From: Deinococcus sp. KNUC1210
GTDB taxonomy: Bacteria > Deinococcota > Deinococci > Deinococcales > Deinococcaceae
DNA: 64,000 bases
NCBI RefSeq assembly: GCF_022344005.1
Contig: NZ_CP092190.1
Coordinates: 124,001 to 188,000, forward strand
Reading direction: 5' to 3'
Positions 20,093-30,826 of this stretch are shown piece after piece. Both the position numbers and the translations under genes were made by a program. Under the pieces are notes generated by a model that saw nothing but the letters and a program-made list of their open reading frames with translations, did no database searches and had not been told where the DNA came from. Position 1 is the stretch's first letter, and each line of letters begins with the position of its first letter.

Positions 20093-20120
20093 CCGCCCTG
20101 GCCCATCCGGGGCGGTTTTT
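20093..20120 (+). terminator. Riboswitch expression-platform terminator
   Basis: CCGCCCTG (20093-20100) pairs with CGGGGCGG (20108-20115) with one U-G wobble, then five T. It lies between the aptamer and btuF, so it is probably the premature stop used when cobalamin is bound. GGCGAC near 20059 and GTCGCC near 20084 could pair in the alternative structure. Confidence 0.75.
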
Positions 20121-20162
20121 CGTGCGCCAGCTCCGGACGTTTGCCTGCACGCGGGTTCATCC

Positions 20163-21035
20163 ATGCACAAGAATGTGTTCAGACTGGTTTCACTGCTGCT
20201 GCTCTCCGGCGTCGCCCACGCCACCACCTACCCCCTGACCATCACCGACGATCTGGGGCGCACCATCACGCTGCTGCACGAGCCGAAGCGCATCGTGGCG
20301 ATGCTGCCCAGCCACACCGAGACGCTGTTCGCCATCGGAGCGGGCGACAAACTGGTGGGCATCGACACCTACAGCAACTTCCCGAAGGCCGAGACCGACC
20401 GGCTTCCCAAGGTGGGCAGCGGGTATCAGCCCAACATCGAGGCGATCGTGGCGCTGAAGCCCGATCTGGTGCTGGCCGATGAATCGAGCAGTTCGCGCCT
20501 GACCGAGAAGCTGTCCAAGGCGGGCCTGACGGTGTACGGCGGCACTGCCCAGACGTATACCGAGGTCTTCGACAAGATCGCGGTGCTGGGCCGCCTGACC
20601 AACCGCGAGGCCGGAGCCACCCGCCTGATCACGACCATGCGGAGCGACATGAACGCGCTCGCCGCCCGGCTGGTGGGCACGGCGAAAGTCAGCGTCTACG
20701 ATGAGATCGACCCCACGCCCTACAGTGTCGGGCCAACCAGCTTTATCGGCGTGCTGCTGAGCAGGGCGGGGGGCCGCAACATCATTCCCGGCGGCCTGGG
20801 CGACTTTCCACGCATCTCGCCGGAACTCGTGGTCAAGGCCAATCCCAGCGTGATGATCGGCCTGAGCCTGAAAGACGCCCAGGCGCGGCCCGGCTGGAAT
20901 ACCCTGAGTGCGGTCGTGGCGGGCCGGGTCTTTCAGCCGACCCCGGAAGAGAACGACGCGCTCTCGCGGCCCGGTCCCCGGCTGGCGGTGGCCCTGCGTG
21001 CCCTGGCCAAATTTCTGCACCCGGAGAGATTCTGA
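20163..21035 (+). CDS. btuF: Cobalamin/cobinamide ABC transporter substrate-binding protein
   Basis: A 290-residue periplasmic binding protein. A signal peptide ([16 protein letters not shown]) is followed by the class III binding-protein fold: [44 protein letters not shown], and [21 protein letters not shown]. It is the first gene behind the cobalamin riboswitch, which supports corrinoid over iron-siderophore uptake. The permease and ATPase genes are not in this window. The stop overlaps the cobO ATG by one base. Confidence 0.9.
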   Translation: MHKNVFRLVSLLLLSGVAHATTYPLTITDDLGRTITLLHEPKRIVAMLPSHTETLFAIGAGDKLVGIDTYSNFPKAETDRLPKVGSGYQPNIEAIVALKPDLVLADESSSSRLTEKLSKAGLTVYGGTAQTYTEVFDKIAVLGRLTNREAGATRLITTMRSDMNALAARLVGTAKVSVYDEIDPTPYSVGPTSFIGVLLSRAGGRNIIPGGLGDFPRISPELVVKANPSVMIGLSLKDAQARPGWNTLSAVVAGRVFQPTPEENDALSRPGPRLAVALRALAKFLHPERF

Positions 21036-21700
21036 TGACTGACGAAGCCGACAACGCGGGCACGCCCGAAGACCTCACGTCTGACACCGCCACCGAAGAC
21101 ACCGCTGCCCGGCGCGAACAGGCCATGCGTGAACTGACCGCCGCCCGAGACAGCCACCAGAAGCGCGAGGACATCAGCCGGGGGCGGCGCGGCCTGGTGA
21201 TCGTGAATACCGGCAACGGCAAGGGCAAGACCACCGCCGCGCTCGGCCTGATGCTGCGGGCGCACGGGCGGGGCCTGCGAGTGAAGATGTTCCAGTTTCT
21301 GAAGCACGAGAGCGCCAAATTCGGGGAACACCGCACGCTCGACGCGCTGGGCATCGCCTACCAGGGGCTGGGTGACGGCTTCACCTGGCGTTCCCGCGAT
21401 CTGGAAAACACCGCCAGCCTCGCCCAGCACGGCTGGGAACTCGCCAGCGCCGCCATCCTGAGCGGTGAGTATGATCTGGTGGTGCTCGACGAGTTCACGT
21501 ATCCGCTCAAGTACGGCTGGGTGGCCTGGGCCGACGTACAGGCCACCTTGCAGGCCCGCGACTCGCTGATGCACGTGGTCATCACCGGGCGCGACGCCCT
21601 GCCGGAGCTGATCGCCTTCGCCGATACCGTCAGCGAGGTTCAGCCGCTCAAGCACGCCTACGACGCGGGTATCGGAGCGCAGCGGGGCATGGAGTACTGA
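21035..21700 (+). CDS. cobO: Cob(I)yrinic acid a,c-diamide adenosyltransferase
   Basis: A 221-residue CobO/BtuR ATP:corrinoid adenosyltransferase. Walker A is [13 protein letters not shown] near residue 60, and the acidic motif is [16 protein letters not shown]. The N-terminal 45 residues are a charged extension. It attaches the 5'-deoxyadenosyl group to the reduced corrinoid. It overlaps btuF (TGATG) and lies two bases before cobB. Confidence 0.95.
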   Translation: MTDEADNAGTPEDLTSDTATEDTAARREQAMRELTAARDSHQKREDISRGRRGLVIVNTGNGKGKTTAALGLMLRAHGRGLRVKMFQFLKHESAKFGEHRTLDALGIAYQGLGDGFTWRSRDLENTASLAQHGWELASAAILSGEYDLVVLDEFTYPLKYGWVAWADVQATLQARDSLMHVVITGRDALPELIAFADTVSEVQPLKHAYDAGIGAQRGMEY

Positions 21701-21702
21701 CC

Positions 21703-23058
21703 GTGCCGGACGCCGCCCCGCAGACGGTGGGGCCGATCTCGCTGGTCATCGCTGCGCCGTCTTCGGGCAGCGGCAAGACCACTGTGGCCTCGCTGCTGTG
21801 TCTGGCATTCCGGCAGCGCGGCCTCTCGGTCATGCCCTACAAGCTGGGGCCGGATTACCTCGATCCCACGCATCTGGCACGGGCGGCAGGGCAGCCGGCC
21901 CGCAACCTCGACACCTTTCTGCTGGGGCGCGAACGGGTCGAGGCGCTGTTTGCCCGCAGCGCGGCGGGGGCCGATGTCTGCGTGCTGGAAGGCGTGATGG
22001 GCCTGTACGATGGGCGCGACCCGGCCAGTGACGAGCACTCCACCGCCGATCTGGCGAGCCTGCTGAACCTTCCGGTGATCCTGGTGATCGACGCCTCGGG
22101 AATGGCGCGGACGGTGGCGGCTGTCGCCAGCGGTCTGAGGAATTTTGGCAGCACGAACGTGATCGGGGTGATTCTCAACCGGGTGGGCAGTGTGCATCAT
22201 GCTGAGCTGTGCGAAACCGCGCTGGCTCAGGTGGGTCTGCGGCTGCTGGGTTTCGTGCCGACCGACGCGGCGCTGCACCTGCCAGAGCGCCATCTGGGAC
22301 TGCTGAGCGCCGAACTGGCCCACTGGGACGAAGCGGCGGCGGTGCGGGCGGTTCAGGGTCTGCGGCTGGACGCCATTCTGGAAGCGGCGACGCCGGAGCG
22401 GGCTGCGCCGTCCGTTGCGCTCCCGGCACGTCCCCCTGTTCGTGCCCGCATCGCTTACGCGCTCGACGAGGCCTTTCATTTCTACTACCCCGACGCGCTC
22501 GACGAACTCCGGCTGGCGGGCGCGGAACTGGTCGCCTTCAGCCCGCTGCATGGAGTGGGTCTGCCGCCAGACATCGGCGGGCTGCTGCTGGGCGGCGGCT
22601 ATCCCGAGGCGCACGCGGCCCAGCTGAGCGCCAATGCCCCGATGCGGGCGGCGGTGGCGCAGTTTGCGGCCAGTGGTCGGCCCGTGGTGGCCGAATGCGG
22701 CGGCCTGATGTATCTGGCAGAGCACCTGGAAGACGATGCCGGACAGCGGCACGAAATGTGCGGCGTGGTGCCGTACCGAACGCGCATGGCCCCGCGCCTG
22801 ACGCTCGGCTACCGCGAGGCCACCGCCCTGGCCGCCACGCCGCTGCTGACGGCAGGCGAGAGGGTGCGCGGTCACGAATTTCATCACAGCGTCCTGACGC
22901 ACGCCCCGACCCGGCCCGCCTACCGCTGGGCCGACCGGGACGGGCACCGCGAGGAAGGCTACGCCGCCGGGAATGTCCTGGCGAGTTATCTGCATCTGCA
23001 TTACGCCGCTGACAGCGCCGTGGCGAGGCGGTTCGTGGACGCCTGTGTGAACGGATGA
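21703..23058 (+). CDS. cobB: Cobyrinic acid a,c-diamide synthase
   Basis: A 451-residue two-domain enzyme: N-terminal P-loop dethiobiotin-synthetase-like domain ([15 protein letters not shown], then [13 protein letters not shown]) and a C-terminal class I glutamine amidotransferase domain. The amidotransferase has the nucleophile elbow [13 protein letters not shown] and late GHEFHHS. It amidates the a and c side chains of cobyrinic or hydrogenobyrinic acid using glutamine and ATP. The GTG start is two bases after cobO. The gene is called cbiA in other schemes. Confidence 0.95.
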   Translation: MPDAAPQTVGPISLVIAAPSSGSGKTTVASLLCLAFRQRGLSVMPYKLGPDYLDPTHLARAAGQPARNLDTFLLGRERVEALFARSAAGADVCVLEGVMGLYDGRDPASDEHSTADLASLLNLPVILVIDASGMARTVAAVASGLRNFGSTNVIGVILNRVGSVHHAELCETALAQVGLRLLGFVPTDAALHLPERHLGLLSAELAHWDEAAAVRAVQGLRLDAILEAATPERAAPSVALPARPPVRARIAYALDEAFHFYYPDALDELRLAGAELVAFSPLHGVGLPPDIGGLLLGGGYPEAHAAQLSANAPMRAAVAQFAASGRPVVAECGGLMYLAEHLEDDAGQRHEMCGVVPYRTRMAPRLTLGYREATALAATPLLTAGERVRGHEFHHSVLTHAPTRPAYRWADRDGHREEGYAAGNVLASYLHLHYAADSAVARRFVDACVNG

Positions 23059-23957
23059 AGCGGCGCGTGATGGTGTTGGCGCTGCTGCTGGACGCGCTGG
23101 GAGAGCCGCCACCGCTGCTACATCCGGTGGTCTGGATGGGAAACTTCCTGAACTGGGCGCGGCGGCACTGGCGGGCAGAGCTGCCCGGTGCGCGGCGCAT
23201 CGAGGGCGCGGCGTGGTGGAGCGCGGGCGCACTGGTGGCAGGCAGCGCGGGTCTGGGGGCCGCCCGGCTGCCGTGGCCGGTTCAGGGCGTGCTGCTCAAA
23301 CCGCTGCTGGCGCGGCGGGCGCTGCTCGGGGCAGCGGGCGAGGTGGCGGGGGCGCTGGCCGCCGAGAATCTGCCGGAAGCGCGGCGGCTGCTGGCGTGGC
23401 ATCTGGTCAGCCGCGACACCGCCGATCTGAGCGCCTCCGAGGTGGCGGCAGCCGTTATCGAAAGCGTGTCCGAGAATCTGTCGGACAGCGTGGTTGCCCC
23501 GCTGCTGGCGTACCGCTGGGGTGGCCTGGGGGCGGCGGCCCTGTACCGCTACGCCAACACCGCCGACGCCCTGTGGGGCTACCGCACGCCTGAGCTGGAA
23601 GACGCGGGCAAGTGTGCTGCCCGTGCCGACGACGCCCTGAACCTGCTGCCCTCGCGCCTGACCGCTGGCTGCGCTGCCCTCGCCGCTGGGCTGCCGGGGT
23701 TTGCGGGCAGGGACGCCTGGACCATCTGGCGCAGCGACGCCCGCTTCACCAGCAGCCCGAACGCAGGGCAGCCGATGTCGGTGTTCGCGGGGGCGCTGGG
23801 TGTGCGGCTGGAGAAGCGCGGGCACTACGTCCTGAATGCGGCGGGCAGATCGCCGGGCACGCAGGACGTGTGGCGGGCGCTGCGGCTGGCCCGCTGGACG
23901 CTGGCGCTGGCTGTGGGTGTGCTGCTGCTGCCTGCTCGCCGGAGACGCCGTGCCTGA
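23055..23957 (+). CDS. cbiB: Adenosylcobinamide-phosphate synthase (CbiB/CobD)
   Basis: A 300-residue membrane enzyme that joins aminopropanol or its phosphate to adenosylcobyric acid. Signatures are [18 protein letters not shown] near the start, [61 protein letters not shown] in the centre and [21 protein letters not shown]. It overlaps cobB by four bases (ATGA) and the next gene by eight. Confidence 0.94.
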   Translation: MKRRVMVLALLLDALGEPPPLLHPVVWMGNFLNWARRHWRAELPGARRIEGAAWWSAGALVAGSAGLGAARLPWPVQGVLLKPLLARRALLGAAGEVAGALAAENLPEARRLLAWHLVSRDTADLSASEVAAAVIESVSENLSDSVVAPLLAYRWGGLGAAALYRYANTADALWGYRTPELEDAGKCAARADDALNLLPSRLTAGCAALAAGLPGFAGRDAWTIWRSDARFTSSPNAGQPMSVFAGALGVRLEKRGHYVLNAAGRSPGTQDVWRALRLARWTLALAVGVLLLPARRRRRA

Positions 23958-24966
23958 GCCGCTGCATCCCCCGCTTCCACGGGCGCGGCACGGTGGCCCC
24001 GACGGACAGGCCGCCCAGCTCGATTTCAGTGTGAATGCCAACCCCTACGGGCCGAATCCGCTGCTGCTCAGGGCGCTCCGGTCTGCCGACCACGCGGAGT
24101 ATCCAGACCCCAGCTATCTGGCGCTCCGATCTGCGCTGGCTGACTGGCACGGTGTCGGGGCAGAGCAGGTCGTTCCGGCGGTGGGCGCGTCCGAGCTGCT
24201 GCACCGCGTTGTGCGGGCCTACGTGGAGCCGGGTGACCGGGTGCTGAGCGTGCTGGCTCCGTTTGGCGAGTTCGGGCGGGCGGCGGCGCTGGCCCGCGCA
24301 GAGCTGGCTGTGGTCACGCTGCCGGACGCTGCCGATGCGGTGCAGCCGGGCGTCAAACTGGTGTACCTGGGCCACCCGCACAATCCCAGCGGGCGGCGGC
24401 TGACTTCGGCAGCGCTGGCGACCCTGGCACACGCCTGCCAGCAGGCCGATGCGCTGCTGGTGCTCGATCTGGCGTATGCCCCCTTTCTGCCCGGCTGTCC
24501 GGCCTTTGCCGACCTGCCTGCCGCACTCCACCTGTATTCGCCCGGCAAGGCGCACGGACTGGTAGGCGCTCGCCCGGCGTATGCGCTGGCCCCGGCGGGC
24601 GTGGCGGCGGCCCTGCACAATCTGGCTCCGGCGTGGGTGCTTCCTGCGGGCACGGCAGCTCTGCTGGAAGCCCTGCCGCGTGCTCAGGCGTATCTGGCCG
24701 CCACGTTGCCGCTGGTGGCCCGCCACGCCGCCGACCTCGCCCACGCGCTCTCGGAGGTCGGAACCGTGGAGCATCACGGTGCACCCTATCTGCTGCTGGA
24801 GGTCGGGAACGCGGCGCGGGTGGCTGGCGAACTGCTGTCACAGGGCCTGCGGGTACGCGACTGCGCCAGCTACGGTCTGCCGGAGCAGCTGCGGCTTTCG
24901 GCGCGTCTGCCGCCTGACAATGCCCGTCTGGTCGCCGTCTTGCGGCAAACTCTGAATCATGGTTGA
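23950..24966 (+). CDS. cobD: PLP-dependent aminotransferase-fold enzyme, likely L-threonine-O-3-phosphate decarboxylase
   Basis: The protein has 338 residues from GTG 23950, which overlaps cbiB by eight bases. It is a class I/II aminotransferase fold related to histidinol-phosphate aminotransferase: [14 protein letters not shown] near the start, [11 protein letters not shown] in the middle, and the PLP lysine in [14 protein letters not shown]. In cobalamin clusters this fold supplies (R)-1-amino-2-propanol phosphate (Salmonella CobD, Pseudomonas CobC). The operon position supports this over a histidine-pathway role. Confidence 0.88.
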   Translation: MPEPLHPPLPRARHGGPDGQAAQLDFSVNANPYGPNPLLLRALRSADHAEYPDPSYLALRSALADWHGVGAEQVVPAVGASELLHRVVRAYVEPGDRVLSVLAPFGEFGRAAALARAELAVVTLPDAADAVQPGVKLVYLGHPHNPSGRRLTSAALATLAHACQQADALLVLDLAYAPFLPGCPAFADLPAALHLYSPGKAHGLVGARPAYALAPAGVAAALHNLAPAWVLPAGTAALLEALPRAQAYLAATLPLVARHAADLAHALSEVGTVEHHGAPYLLLEVGNAARVAGELLSQGLRVRDCASYGLPEQLRLSARLPPDNARLVAVLRQTLNHG

Positions 24967-25780
24967 CAGATGGAGGGTGGAGGCTGGAGGACCGGGAAGA
25001 CGCGTGCTGGTCACGGGTGGTACAGGAAATCTGGGCCGTCTGGTCGTGCCGGAACTCGTACGGGCGGGTCTGACGGTGCGTGTCCTGACGCGCCAGTCTG
25101 CCCCGGCAGAGCTGCCGGGTGCCGGGTGGGAGCAGGTCGAGTGGCAGCAGGGCGAGTATCACAGCGGCGCGGGGCTGGCAGCGGCGCTGGAAGGTGTCGA
25201 TACCGTGCTGCACACCGCCCATGATCCTCAGCATCCGGCGCAGGATGTGCTGGGAGTCGAGCGCCTGCTGGGGTACAGCCGGGCGGCGGGGCTGCGGCAC
25301 TTCGTTCAGGTGGGCATCGTCGGGGCGGCGCAGGTGCCCGGATTTGCCTACTACGCCGCCAAGACCCGTGCCGAGACGCTGGTGACACATAGCGGCTTCT
25401 CGACCTCGGTGTTCCGGGCCACACAGTTTCACGGTTTCGTGGCGTCGCTGCTGCTCGGCCTGGAACGCCTGCCGGTGGTGCTGGTTCCAGCTGGAACGCT
25501 GCAACCGGTCGAGATCGGGGAAGTGGCGCAGGCACTGGCCCGCCATGTGATCCGCGCCGAGCCGGGCAGCGAGGACTTTGCCGGGCCGGAGATTCTCAGT
25601 CTCACCGACCTGACACGCCTGCATCTGGCAGCGCGGGGGCTGAACAGGCGCGTGGTGTCCGTTCGCTTGCCCCTCCCGGCACTGCGGGCGATCAGAGCGG
25701 GCGTGCTGACCAGCTCCAACGCCGCACGCGGGCAGCGCACGTTCGAGCAGTGGCTGGCGGGGCAGGGTCATGGACAATAA
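24959..25780 (+). CDS. NmrA-like NAD(P)-binding protein within the cobalamin operon
   Basis: A 273-residue atypical short-chain dehydrogenase/NmrA family protein. The dinucleotide motif VLVTGGTGNLGRLV is near residue 17, with VDTVLHTAHDPQ and YYAAKTRAETLV following. Such proteins act as NAD(P)H sensors or as sugar/quinone reductases. It overlaps the preceding gene by eight bases, so it is part of the cob operon, where no NmrA step is known to me. No catalytic role can be assigned. Confidence 0.82.
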   Translation: MVDRWRVEAGGPGRRVLVTGGTGNLGRLVVPELVRAGLTVRVLTRQSAPAELPGAGWEQVEWQQGEYHSGAGLAAALEGVDTVLHTAHDPQHPAQDVLGVERLLGYSRAAGLRHFVQVGIVGAAQVPGFAYYAAKTRAETLVTHSGFSTSVFRATQFHGFVASLLLGLERLPVVLVPAGTLQPVEIGEVAQALARHVIRAEPGSEDFAGPEILSLTDLTRLHLAARGLNRRVVSVRLPLPALRAIRAGVLTSSNAARGQRTFEQWLAGQGHGQ

Positions 25781-25944
25781 CGGCTCAGCGGGTCAGATAG
25801 GCCTTCTGATTTCTCCGGAACAGCGAGCATCCTTTCAGCGTTCAGCCACGGCCCCAGGACACCAGATGACCGTACCCTCAATGACCAGTACCCCCGATGA
25901 AGCCCGCTCCGAAAGGCCAGGACCCGGCATGACCAGGACGCTGC

Positions 25945-25952
<8 letters not shown>
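25770..25952 (+). CDS. Possible 60-residue ORF bridging the NmrA-like gene and cobQ
   Basis: An ORF starts at ATG 25770 inside the last codons of the NmrA-like gene and stops at 25952, eight bases inside cobQ, so it would be coupled at both ends. Its product (MDNNGSAGQIGLLISPEQRA...) has no motif that I know, and it is rich in Ser, Pro and Thr. It is either a small coupled gene or a chance ORF in the 164-base gap. Confidence 0.25.
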
Positions 25953-27346
<1,394 letters not shown>

Positions 27347-27350
<4 letters not shown>

Positions 27351-27874
27351 CGCCGCCTTTGTCTGCACTGATCTTTGTTACCGGGGGAGCTCGCAGCGGC
27401 AAGAGCCGTTTTGCCGAAGAGAAGGCGCAGCAGCTCGGCGGTGAGCAGGTCACGTATCTGGCGACGGCGCAGGCCTTCGATACCGAGATGCAGGAGCGCA
27501 TCGGGCGTCACCGCGCCGACCGGCCCGCCTCCTGGCACACCGTCGAAGAGCCGCTGGAGGTGGCGCGGGTGCTGCATACCCTTCAGGCCCCGGTGGTGCT
27601 GCTCGACTGCCTGAGTCTGTGGGTCAGCAACGCCGTTCTGCGCGGCGACAGCGAGGAGATGATTCTGCGGGCTGCCGCCGAGCTGCTGGAAACCCAGCGG
27701 CAGCGCGGGGGCACATTGATCGCCGTCACCAACGAGGTCGGTCTGGGCATTGTCCCCGATAACGCGCTTGCTCGCCACTACCGCGACGTGCTGGGCCGCG
27801 TCGATCAGGCGGTGGCAGCGGCCAGCGACGAGGCGTATCTGCTGGTCAGCGGGCTGCCGCTGCGGCTGAAATGA
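27347..27874 (+). CDS. cobU: Adenosylcobinamide kinase / adenosylcobinamide-phosphate guanylyltransferase
   Basis: A 175-residue bifunctional CobU/CobP. Walker A is TGGARSGKSRFAE near residue 12. The guanylylated His is in ERIGRHRADRP, and VVLLDCLSLWVSNAV and TNEVGLGIVPDN follow. It phosphorylates adenosylcobinamide and transfers GMP to it, just before the CobS step. The ATG overlaps the cobQ TGA (ATGA). It is the last gene of the riboswitch-led operon. Confidence 0.95.
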
Positions 27875-27892
27875 GGGCTGCGAGTGCCGGGC

Positions 27893-28267
27893 TCAGGGCT
27901 GCTGTGCTCGGTCCAGCAGGCTTTTGAGCTGCCCGAACGCTGCCACCACCTTCGGAAAGCCCACGAAGGGTGCGGCGAACAGCAGCGTTTCGCGCAGCTC
28001 CGCTTCGGTGGCACCGTTGAGCATCGCCCCGCGCAGGTGGGTCTTCAGTTCGTCGGGGCTGCCGAGCGTCAGCAGCAGGGTGCAGGCCAGCAGTTCCTGG
28101 GTCTTCAAGTCGAGGCCGCCCCGGTCGTAAACCGTGTCGTAGGCAAAGTCACGGATGTACGCGGATAGGTCGGGGTCGAGGCTGCTGAGGCGCTCGAAGA
28201 TGCGGTCATGCTGCCGACCGAAGACAGCGTGGCGGGCGTGCTGGGGCGTGGTATCGGAATCGGACAT
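27893..28267 (-). CDS. Carboxymuconolactone decarboxylase (CMD/AhpD-like) family protein
   Basis: A 124-residue all-helical CMD-family protein: [60 protein letters not shown]. It has a single Cys in ELLACTLLL and lacks the CxxC pair of AhpD, so peroxidase activity is doubtful. ATG 28267 is chosen; another ATG at 28288 has GGAGG only three bases before it. It converges with cobU. Confidence 0.8.
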   Translation of the reverse strand: MSDSDTTPQHARHAVFGRQHDRIFERLSSLDPDLSAYIRDFAYDTVYDRGGLDLKTQELLACTLLLTLGSPDELKTHLRGAMLNGATEAELRETLLFAAPFVGFPKVVAAFGQLKSLLDRAQQP

Positions 28268-28313
28268 GCATCCAGCATGGCACAGCATTCGCCTCCATTC
28301 TCAGCCATGAAAA

Positions 28314-28336
28314 AGCCCCACCAAGGCGGCGGGGCT
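28314..28336 (-). terminator. Intrinsic terminator of the downstream Skp-like gene
   Basis: On the minus strand AGCCCC (28331-28336) pairs with GGGGCT (28314-28319), and a run of T follows. It lies 28 bases past the stop of the Skp-like gene at 28364. Confidence 0.7.
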
Positions 28337-28363
28337 CCTGACTGGCTCGGTGGTCAATCGGGC

Positions 28364-28849
28364 TTATTTCCCGCTTTTTACCTTGGCAGTCACGGCGGCG
28401 GTCAGGTCGGTGGATTTGAGGTTGGCATAGATGACCAGCTTGGTACTTGCGGCCACGCGCTGATCGAGAACCACGCTGTACCCGTTGGCTTTGGCGGCGC
28501 TGGCGACTGCGGCATTGACCTTGCCCGCCAGCGGCGTGAACGCGGCCTTGAGCTGCTTGTCGAAGGCCTGCGAATCGGTCTGATATTTCTTGACGGCGGC
28601 GCTGTAGGCTGCGCGGTCGGCGTTGGAGGCGCTGCGCGAACTGGCCTTCGTCTGGAGGGTCGCCACGCTCTTGGCCTCGGCCTGAAGCGTGGTATCGGCC
28701 TTCTTGCTGATCGCCAGGAAATTGGCGCTGCCAGGGATCGACTTCACGACCGTCTGAACGTTCACGATGCCGACCTTGTATTTGGAAGTCTGGGCGTGCG
28801 GTTGGAGCGCAAACAGCGCCAGGGGTGCGAGCAGGAAAAATTTTTTCAT
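28364..28849 (-). CDS. Skp/OmpH-family periplasmic chaperone (copy 1)
   Basis: A 161-residue secreted protein. The signal peptide (FFLLAPLALFALQPHA) is followed by KYKVGIVNVQTVVKSIPGSANFLAISKK, a long helical region and NGYSVVLDQRVAASTKLVIYANLKSTDLT. This is the Skp/OmpH pattern, a trimeric chaperone that holds outer-membrane proteins in the periplasm. GGAG before the ATG serves as ribosome binding site. A paralogue lies directly upstream, separated by a terminator. Confidence 0.88.
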   Translation of the reverse strand: MKKFFLLAPLALFALQPHAQTSKYKVGIVNVQTVVKSIPGSANFLAISKKADTTLQAEAKSVATLQTKASSRSASNADRAAYSAAVKKYQTDSQAFDKQLKAAFTPLAGKVNAAVASAAKANGYSVVLDQRVAASTKLVIYANLKSTDLTAAVTAKVKSGK

Positions 28850-28880
28850 CGGAACTCCGAACAGCTCAGGTGGGTGGCGG

Positions 28881-28904
28881 AAAAAAACCCCCGAATGCCG
28901 GGGG
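28881..28904 (-). terminator. Intrinsic terminator between the two Skp-like genes
   Basis: On the minus strand CCCCCG (28899-28904) pairs with CGGGGG (28888-28893), and seven T follow (28887-28881). It should end or weaken transcription from the upstream copy before the second. Confidence 0.88.
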
Positions 28905-28956
28905 CCAGAAGTGCAGGAGCCAGGGATGCTGGAACCGGGGTTGCAGGCCGCTCAGC

Positions 28957-29442
28957 TCAGGGCTTGAGGCCCTTCTTCACGGCGTCGGTCAGATCGGCGC
29001 TCTGATCGGCGTAGATGACTAGACCCGAGTTGCGAGCTACGTTGGCGTCCATGACCACCGAGAAGCCCTGCGCCTTGGCAGCGGCAGTCACGGCGGTATT
29101 GACCGAGTTGGTGATCGGGTCGACCAGCTTGGCAATCTGGGCGTCGTAATCCTTGGCCTTCGCCTGGATGGTGGTGATGAGCTGGTTCATCTGGTCTTTC
29201 TCGGCAGCGGTGGCGGCGGTGCCTTTGGCCTGGATGGCCTTGACCTGAGCGTCGAGCGGGTTGAGTTCAGCGGTGGCCTTGTCCTGGAGGGTCTTGACGG
29301 CAGCGTACCGGCTGTCGGCGGTTGCCACGCCGTTCACATCGACAAAACCGACCTTCTGGGGAGCAGTCTGAGCGTGCGGAACCAGCGTTCCAAATCCGAG
29401 GGCGGCGACAATGGCGATGGGGGCGAGCGCTTTGACGTTCAT
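28957..29442 (-). CDS. Skp/OmpH-family periplasmic chaperone (copy 2)
   Basis: A 161-residue protein with signal peptide (LAPIAIVAALGFGTLVPHA), then QKVGFVDVNGVATADSRYAAVKTLQDKA, helical arms and GFSVVMDANVARNSGLVIYADQSADLT. It is clearly paralogous to the neighbour at 28364. ATG 29442 is taken as start; upstream in-frame codons to 29520 precede the signal peptide. A TATCAT box near 29478 (minus strand) is a candidate promoter. Confidence 0.88.
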   Translation of the reverse strand: MNVKALAPIAIVAALGFGTLVPHAQTAPQKVGFVDVNGVATADSRYAAVKTLQDKATAELNPLDAQVKAIQAKGTAATAAEKDQMNQLITTIQAKAKDYDAQIAKLVDPITNSVNTAVTAAAKAQGFSVVMDANVARNSGLVIYADQSADLTDAVKKGLKP

Positions 29443-29655
29443 GGCTTGCACCGTACCATGAGGGTTTTTGAGCAAGATGATAGCCGCTGTCAGCAGCGCG
29501 TCAGGGTCGCGGCGGCGCATGAAAAATAGCCGCGATCACGGCGGGGCCGCGTACCTGCTGCTCCTCTGGACCGCCAAAAACGTTGACCCGGAACGACCGA
29601 AAAGCCACAGGGCTGTGCAGTCGGAGAAAGGGCGTCACACCGCAGAATCTTGCTC

Positions 29656-29661
29656 TACACT
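29656..29661 (+). promoter_or_regulatory. TACACT -10 box of the uORF/CBS-ACT transcript
   Basis: TACACT ends six bases before the ATG of a 12-codon ORF at 29668, so that ATG is the expected first base of the transcript. Confidence 0.55.
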
Positions 29662-29667
29662 ACGGCC

Positions 29668-29706
29668 ATGCGAGCCGACTTCTTAGCGGGCTGTCATGCG
29701 CGTTAG
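29668..29706 (+). CDS. Leaderless 12-residue upstream ORF ([12 protein letters not shown])
   Basis: A 12-codon ORF starts at ATG 29668, six bases after TACACT, in the position where leaderless genes of this window start. It ends at TAG 29704-29706, inside the first codons of the CBS-ACT gene (ATG 29696), in a different frame. Ribosomes translating it would cover the CBS-ACT start, which has no good Shine-Dalgarno. A coupling or gating role is inferred. Confidence 0.4.
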   Translation: MRADFLAGCHAR

Positions 29707-30322
29707 AGACTGGATGACCCCAGACCCCATCACCGTGGGGCCAGAACTGCCGGTGCTGGAGGCGCTGCGAACGCTGAAAGATCACGGATTCAGGCGACTG
29801 CCGGTGGTTGAGGCGGGCCGACTGATCGGCATGACCACCAGCAAAGACCTCAAAGACGCCATGCCGAGCAAGGCCACCACCCTGAGCGTCTGGGAGCTGA
29901 ATTATCTGCTGTCGAAGCTGACGGTGGGCGAGATGATGGCAAAGCGCGTCGTGACGGCAGCCGAGGGCGAGTACATGGAAGACGCGGCCCTGAGAATGCA
30001 GGAACACCGCGTCGGCGGCCTGCCGGTGCTGAACGATGCGGGGCGACTGGTCGGCATCATCACCGTTTCCGACGTGCTGCGGGCTTTCACCGAGATCATG
30101 GGACTGCGGCAGGGCGGCAAACGCCTGACGCTGGAAATGCCCGATGTGCCCGGCAGCCTGACGCGTGCGACACAGGCGATGGCTCCCAGCAACATCATCA
30201 GCGTGGCGACGGTGGGCGAGGCGGCAGGAAACAGGCGCTTCGTGATCCGGGTGGTGGGCGACGAGACGGCGGGCGTGGCCCAGCGCGTGCGCGACGCTGG
30301 AATTCAGGTGCAAGACGAATAA
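29696..30322 (+). CDS. CBS-domain pair plus ACT domain protein (AcuB-like)
   Basis: A 208-residue protein: CBS1 ([37 protein letters not shown]), CBS2 ([38 protein letters not shown]) and a C-terminal ACT domain (residues about 137-208, [21 protein letters not shown]). CBS pairs bind adenosine nucleotides and ACT domains bind amino acids, so this is a likely metabolic sensor; the partner is unknown. Its start is overlapped by the small ORF at 29668. The GNAT gene begins at its stop (TAATG). Confidence 0.85.
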   Translation: MRVRDWMTPDPITVGPELPVLEALRTLKDHGFRRLPVVEAGRLIGMTTSKDLKDAMPSKATTLSVWELNYLLSKLTVGEMMAKRVVTAAEGEYMEDAALRMQEHRVGGLPVLNDAGRLVGIITVSDVLRAFTEIMGLRQGGKRLTLEMPDVPGSLTRATQAMAPSNIISVATVGEAAGNRRFVIRVVGDETAGVAQRVRDAGIQVQDE

Positions 30323-30797
30323 TGTAACGGCCCTGCCGGTCACGCCCGACCTCCGGGCAGCGGTGCTGGCCCTGAAGGTCCATCCGGGGCAGGACGTGTT
30401 CGCGGGCCAGATGCCGAGTGCGCTCCTGACCGCCGAGAACGACGCCGCGTCAGAGGCGATGGCGCTGCTGCTGGGGCCGCAGGTCATCGGATTCTATCGG
30501 CTCGATTTCGGGGCGGGGGCTGTCGCCGGGCGCGACTTCGGACGGTCCAGCGTGGGCCTGAAGGCGTTTTTCCTGGGGGCGGCGTGGCAGGGCAGGGGGC
30601 TGGGAATGCTGGCGGTGCAGGCCGTTCTGAGCGACCTGAAGCGGCGGCAACCAGCGCCCGAACTGCTGGCTCTGAGTGTGAACCTGCGAAACGCGGCGGC
30701 GCGGCACCTGTACCTGAAGGCGGGCTTTGCCGATCACGGTGAGCTGTATCTGGGCGGCGCGGCTGGCCCGCAGTATGTGATGCTGCGCGAGATCTGA
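30322..30797 (+). CDS. GNAT-family N-acetyltransferase, start region probably frameshifted
   Basis: The open frame (GTG 30363 to 30797, 144 residues) is a GNAT fold: GPQVIGFYRLDF, then the acetyl-CoA loop FLGAAWQGRGLGMLAVQAV and LSVNLRNAAARHLYLKAGF. The frame stays open upstream as VTALPVTPDLRAAV but has no start there. An ATG at 30322 overlaps the preceding stop (TAATG) in the wrong frame; reading ATGGTAACG in place of ATGTAACG would join them to 158 residues. So either GTG 30363 is used or one G is missing. Confidence 0.72.
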
Positions 30798-30812
30798 GGG
30801 CGTCCGGGCCGC

Positions 30813-30818
30813 TACACT
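30813..30818 (+). promoter_or_regulatory. TACACT -10 box of leaderless dusA
   Basis: TACACT ends eight bases before the ATG of dusA at 30827. Confidence 0.5.
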
Positions 30819-30826
30819 GACCCGTT

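Noticed and set aside
21658..23232. 524-codon minus-strand ORF opposite cobB
   Set aside because: Shadow of a high-GC gene; composition (Arg, His, Gln, Pro) and lack of motifs mark it as non-coding.
27893..28267. AhpD-type alkyl hydroperoxidase
   Set aside because: The CxxC redox pair is absent, so only the CMD family name is used.
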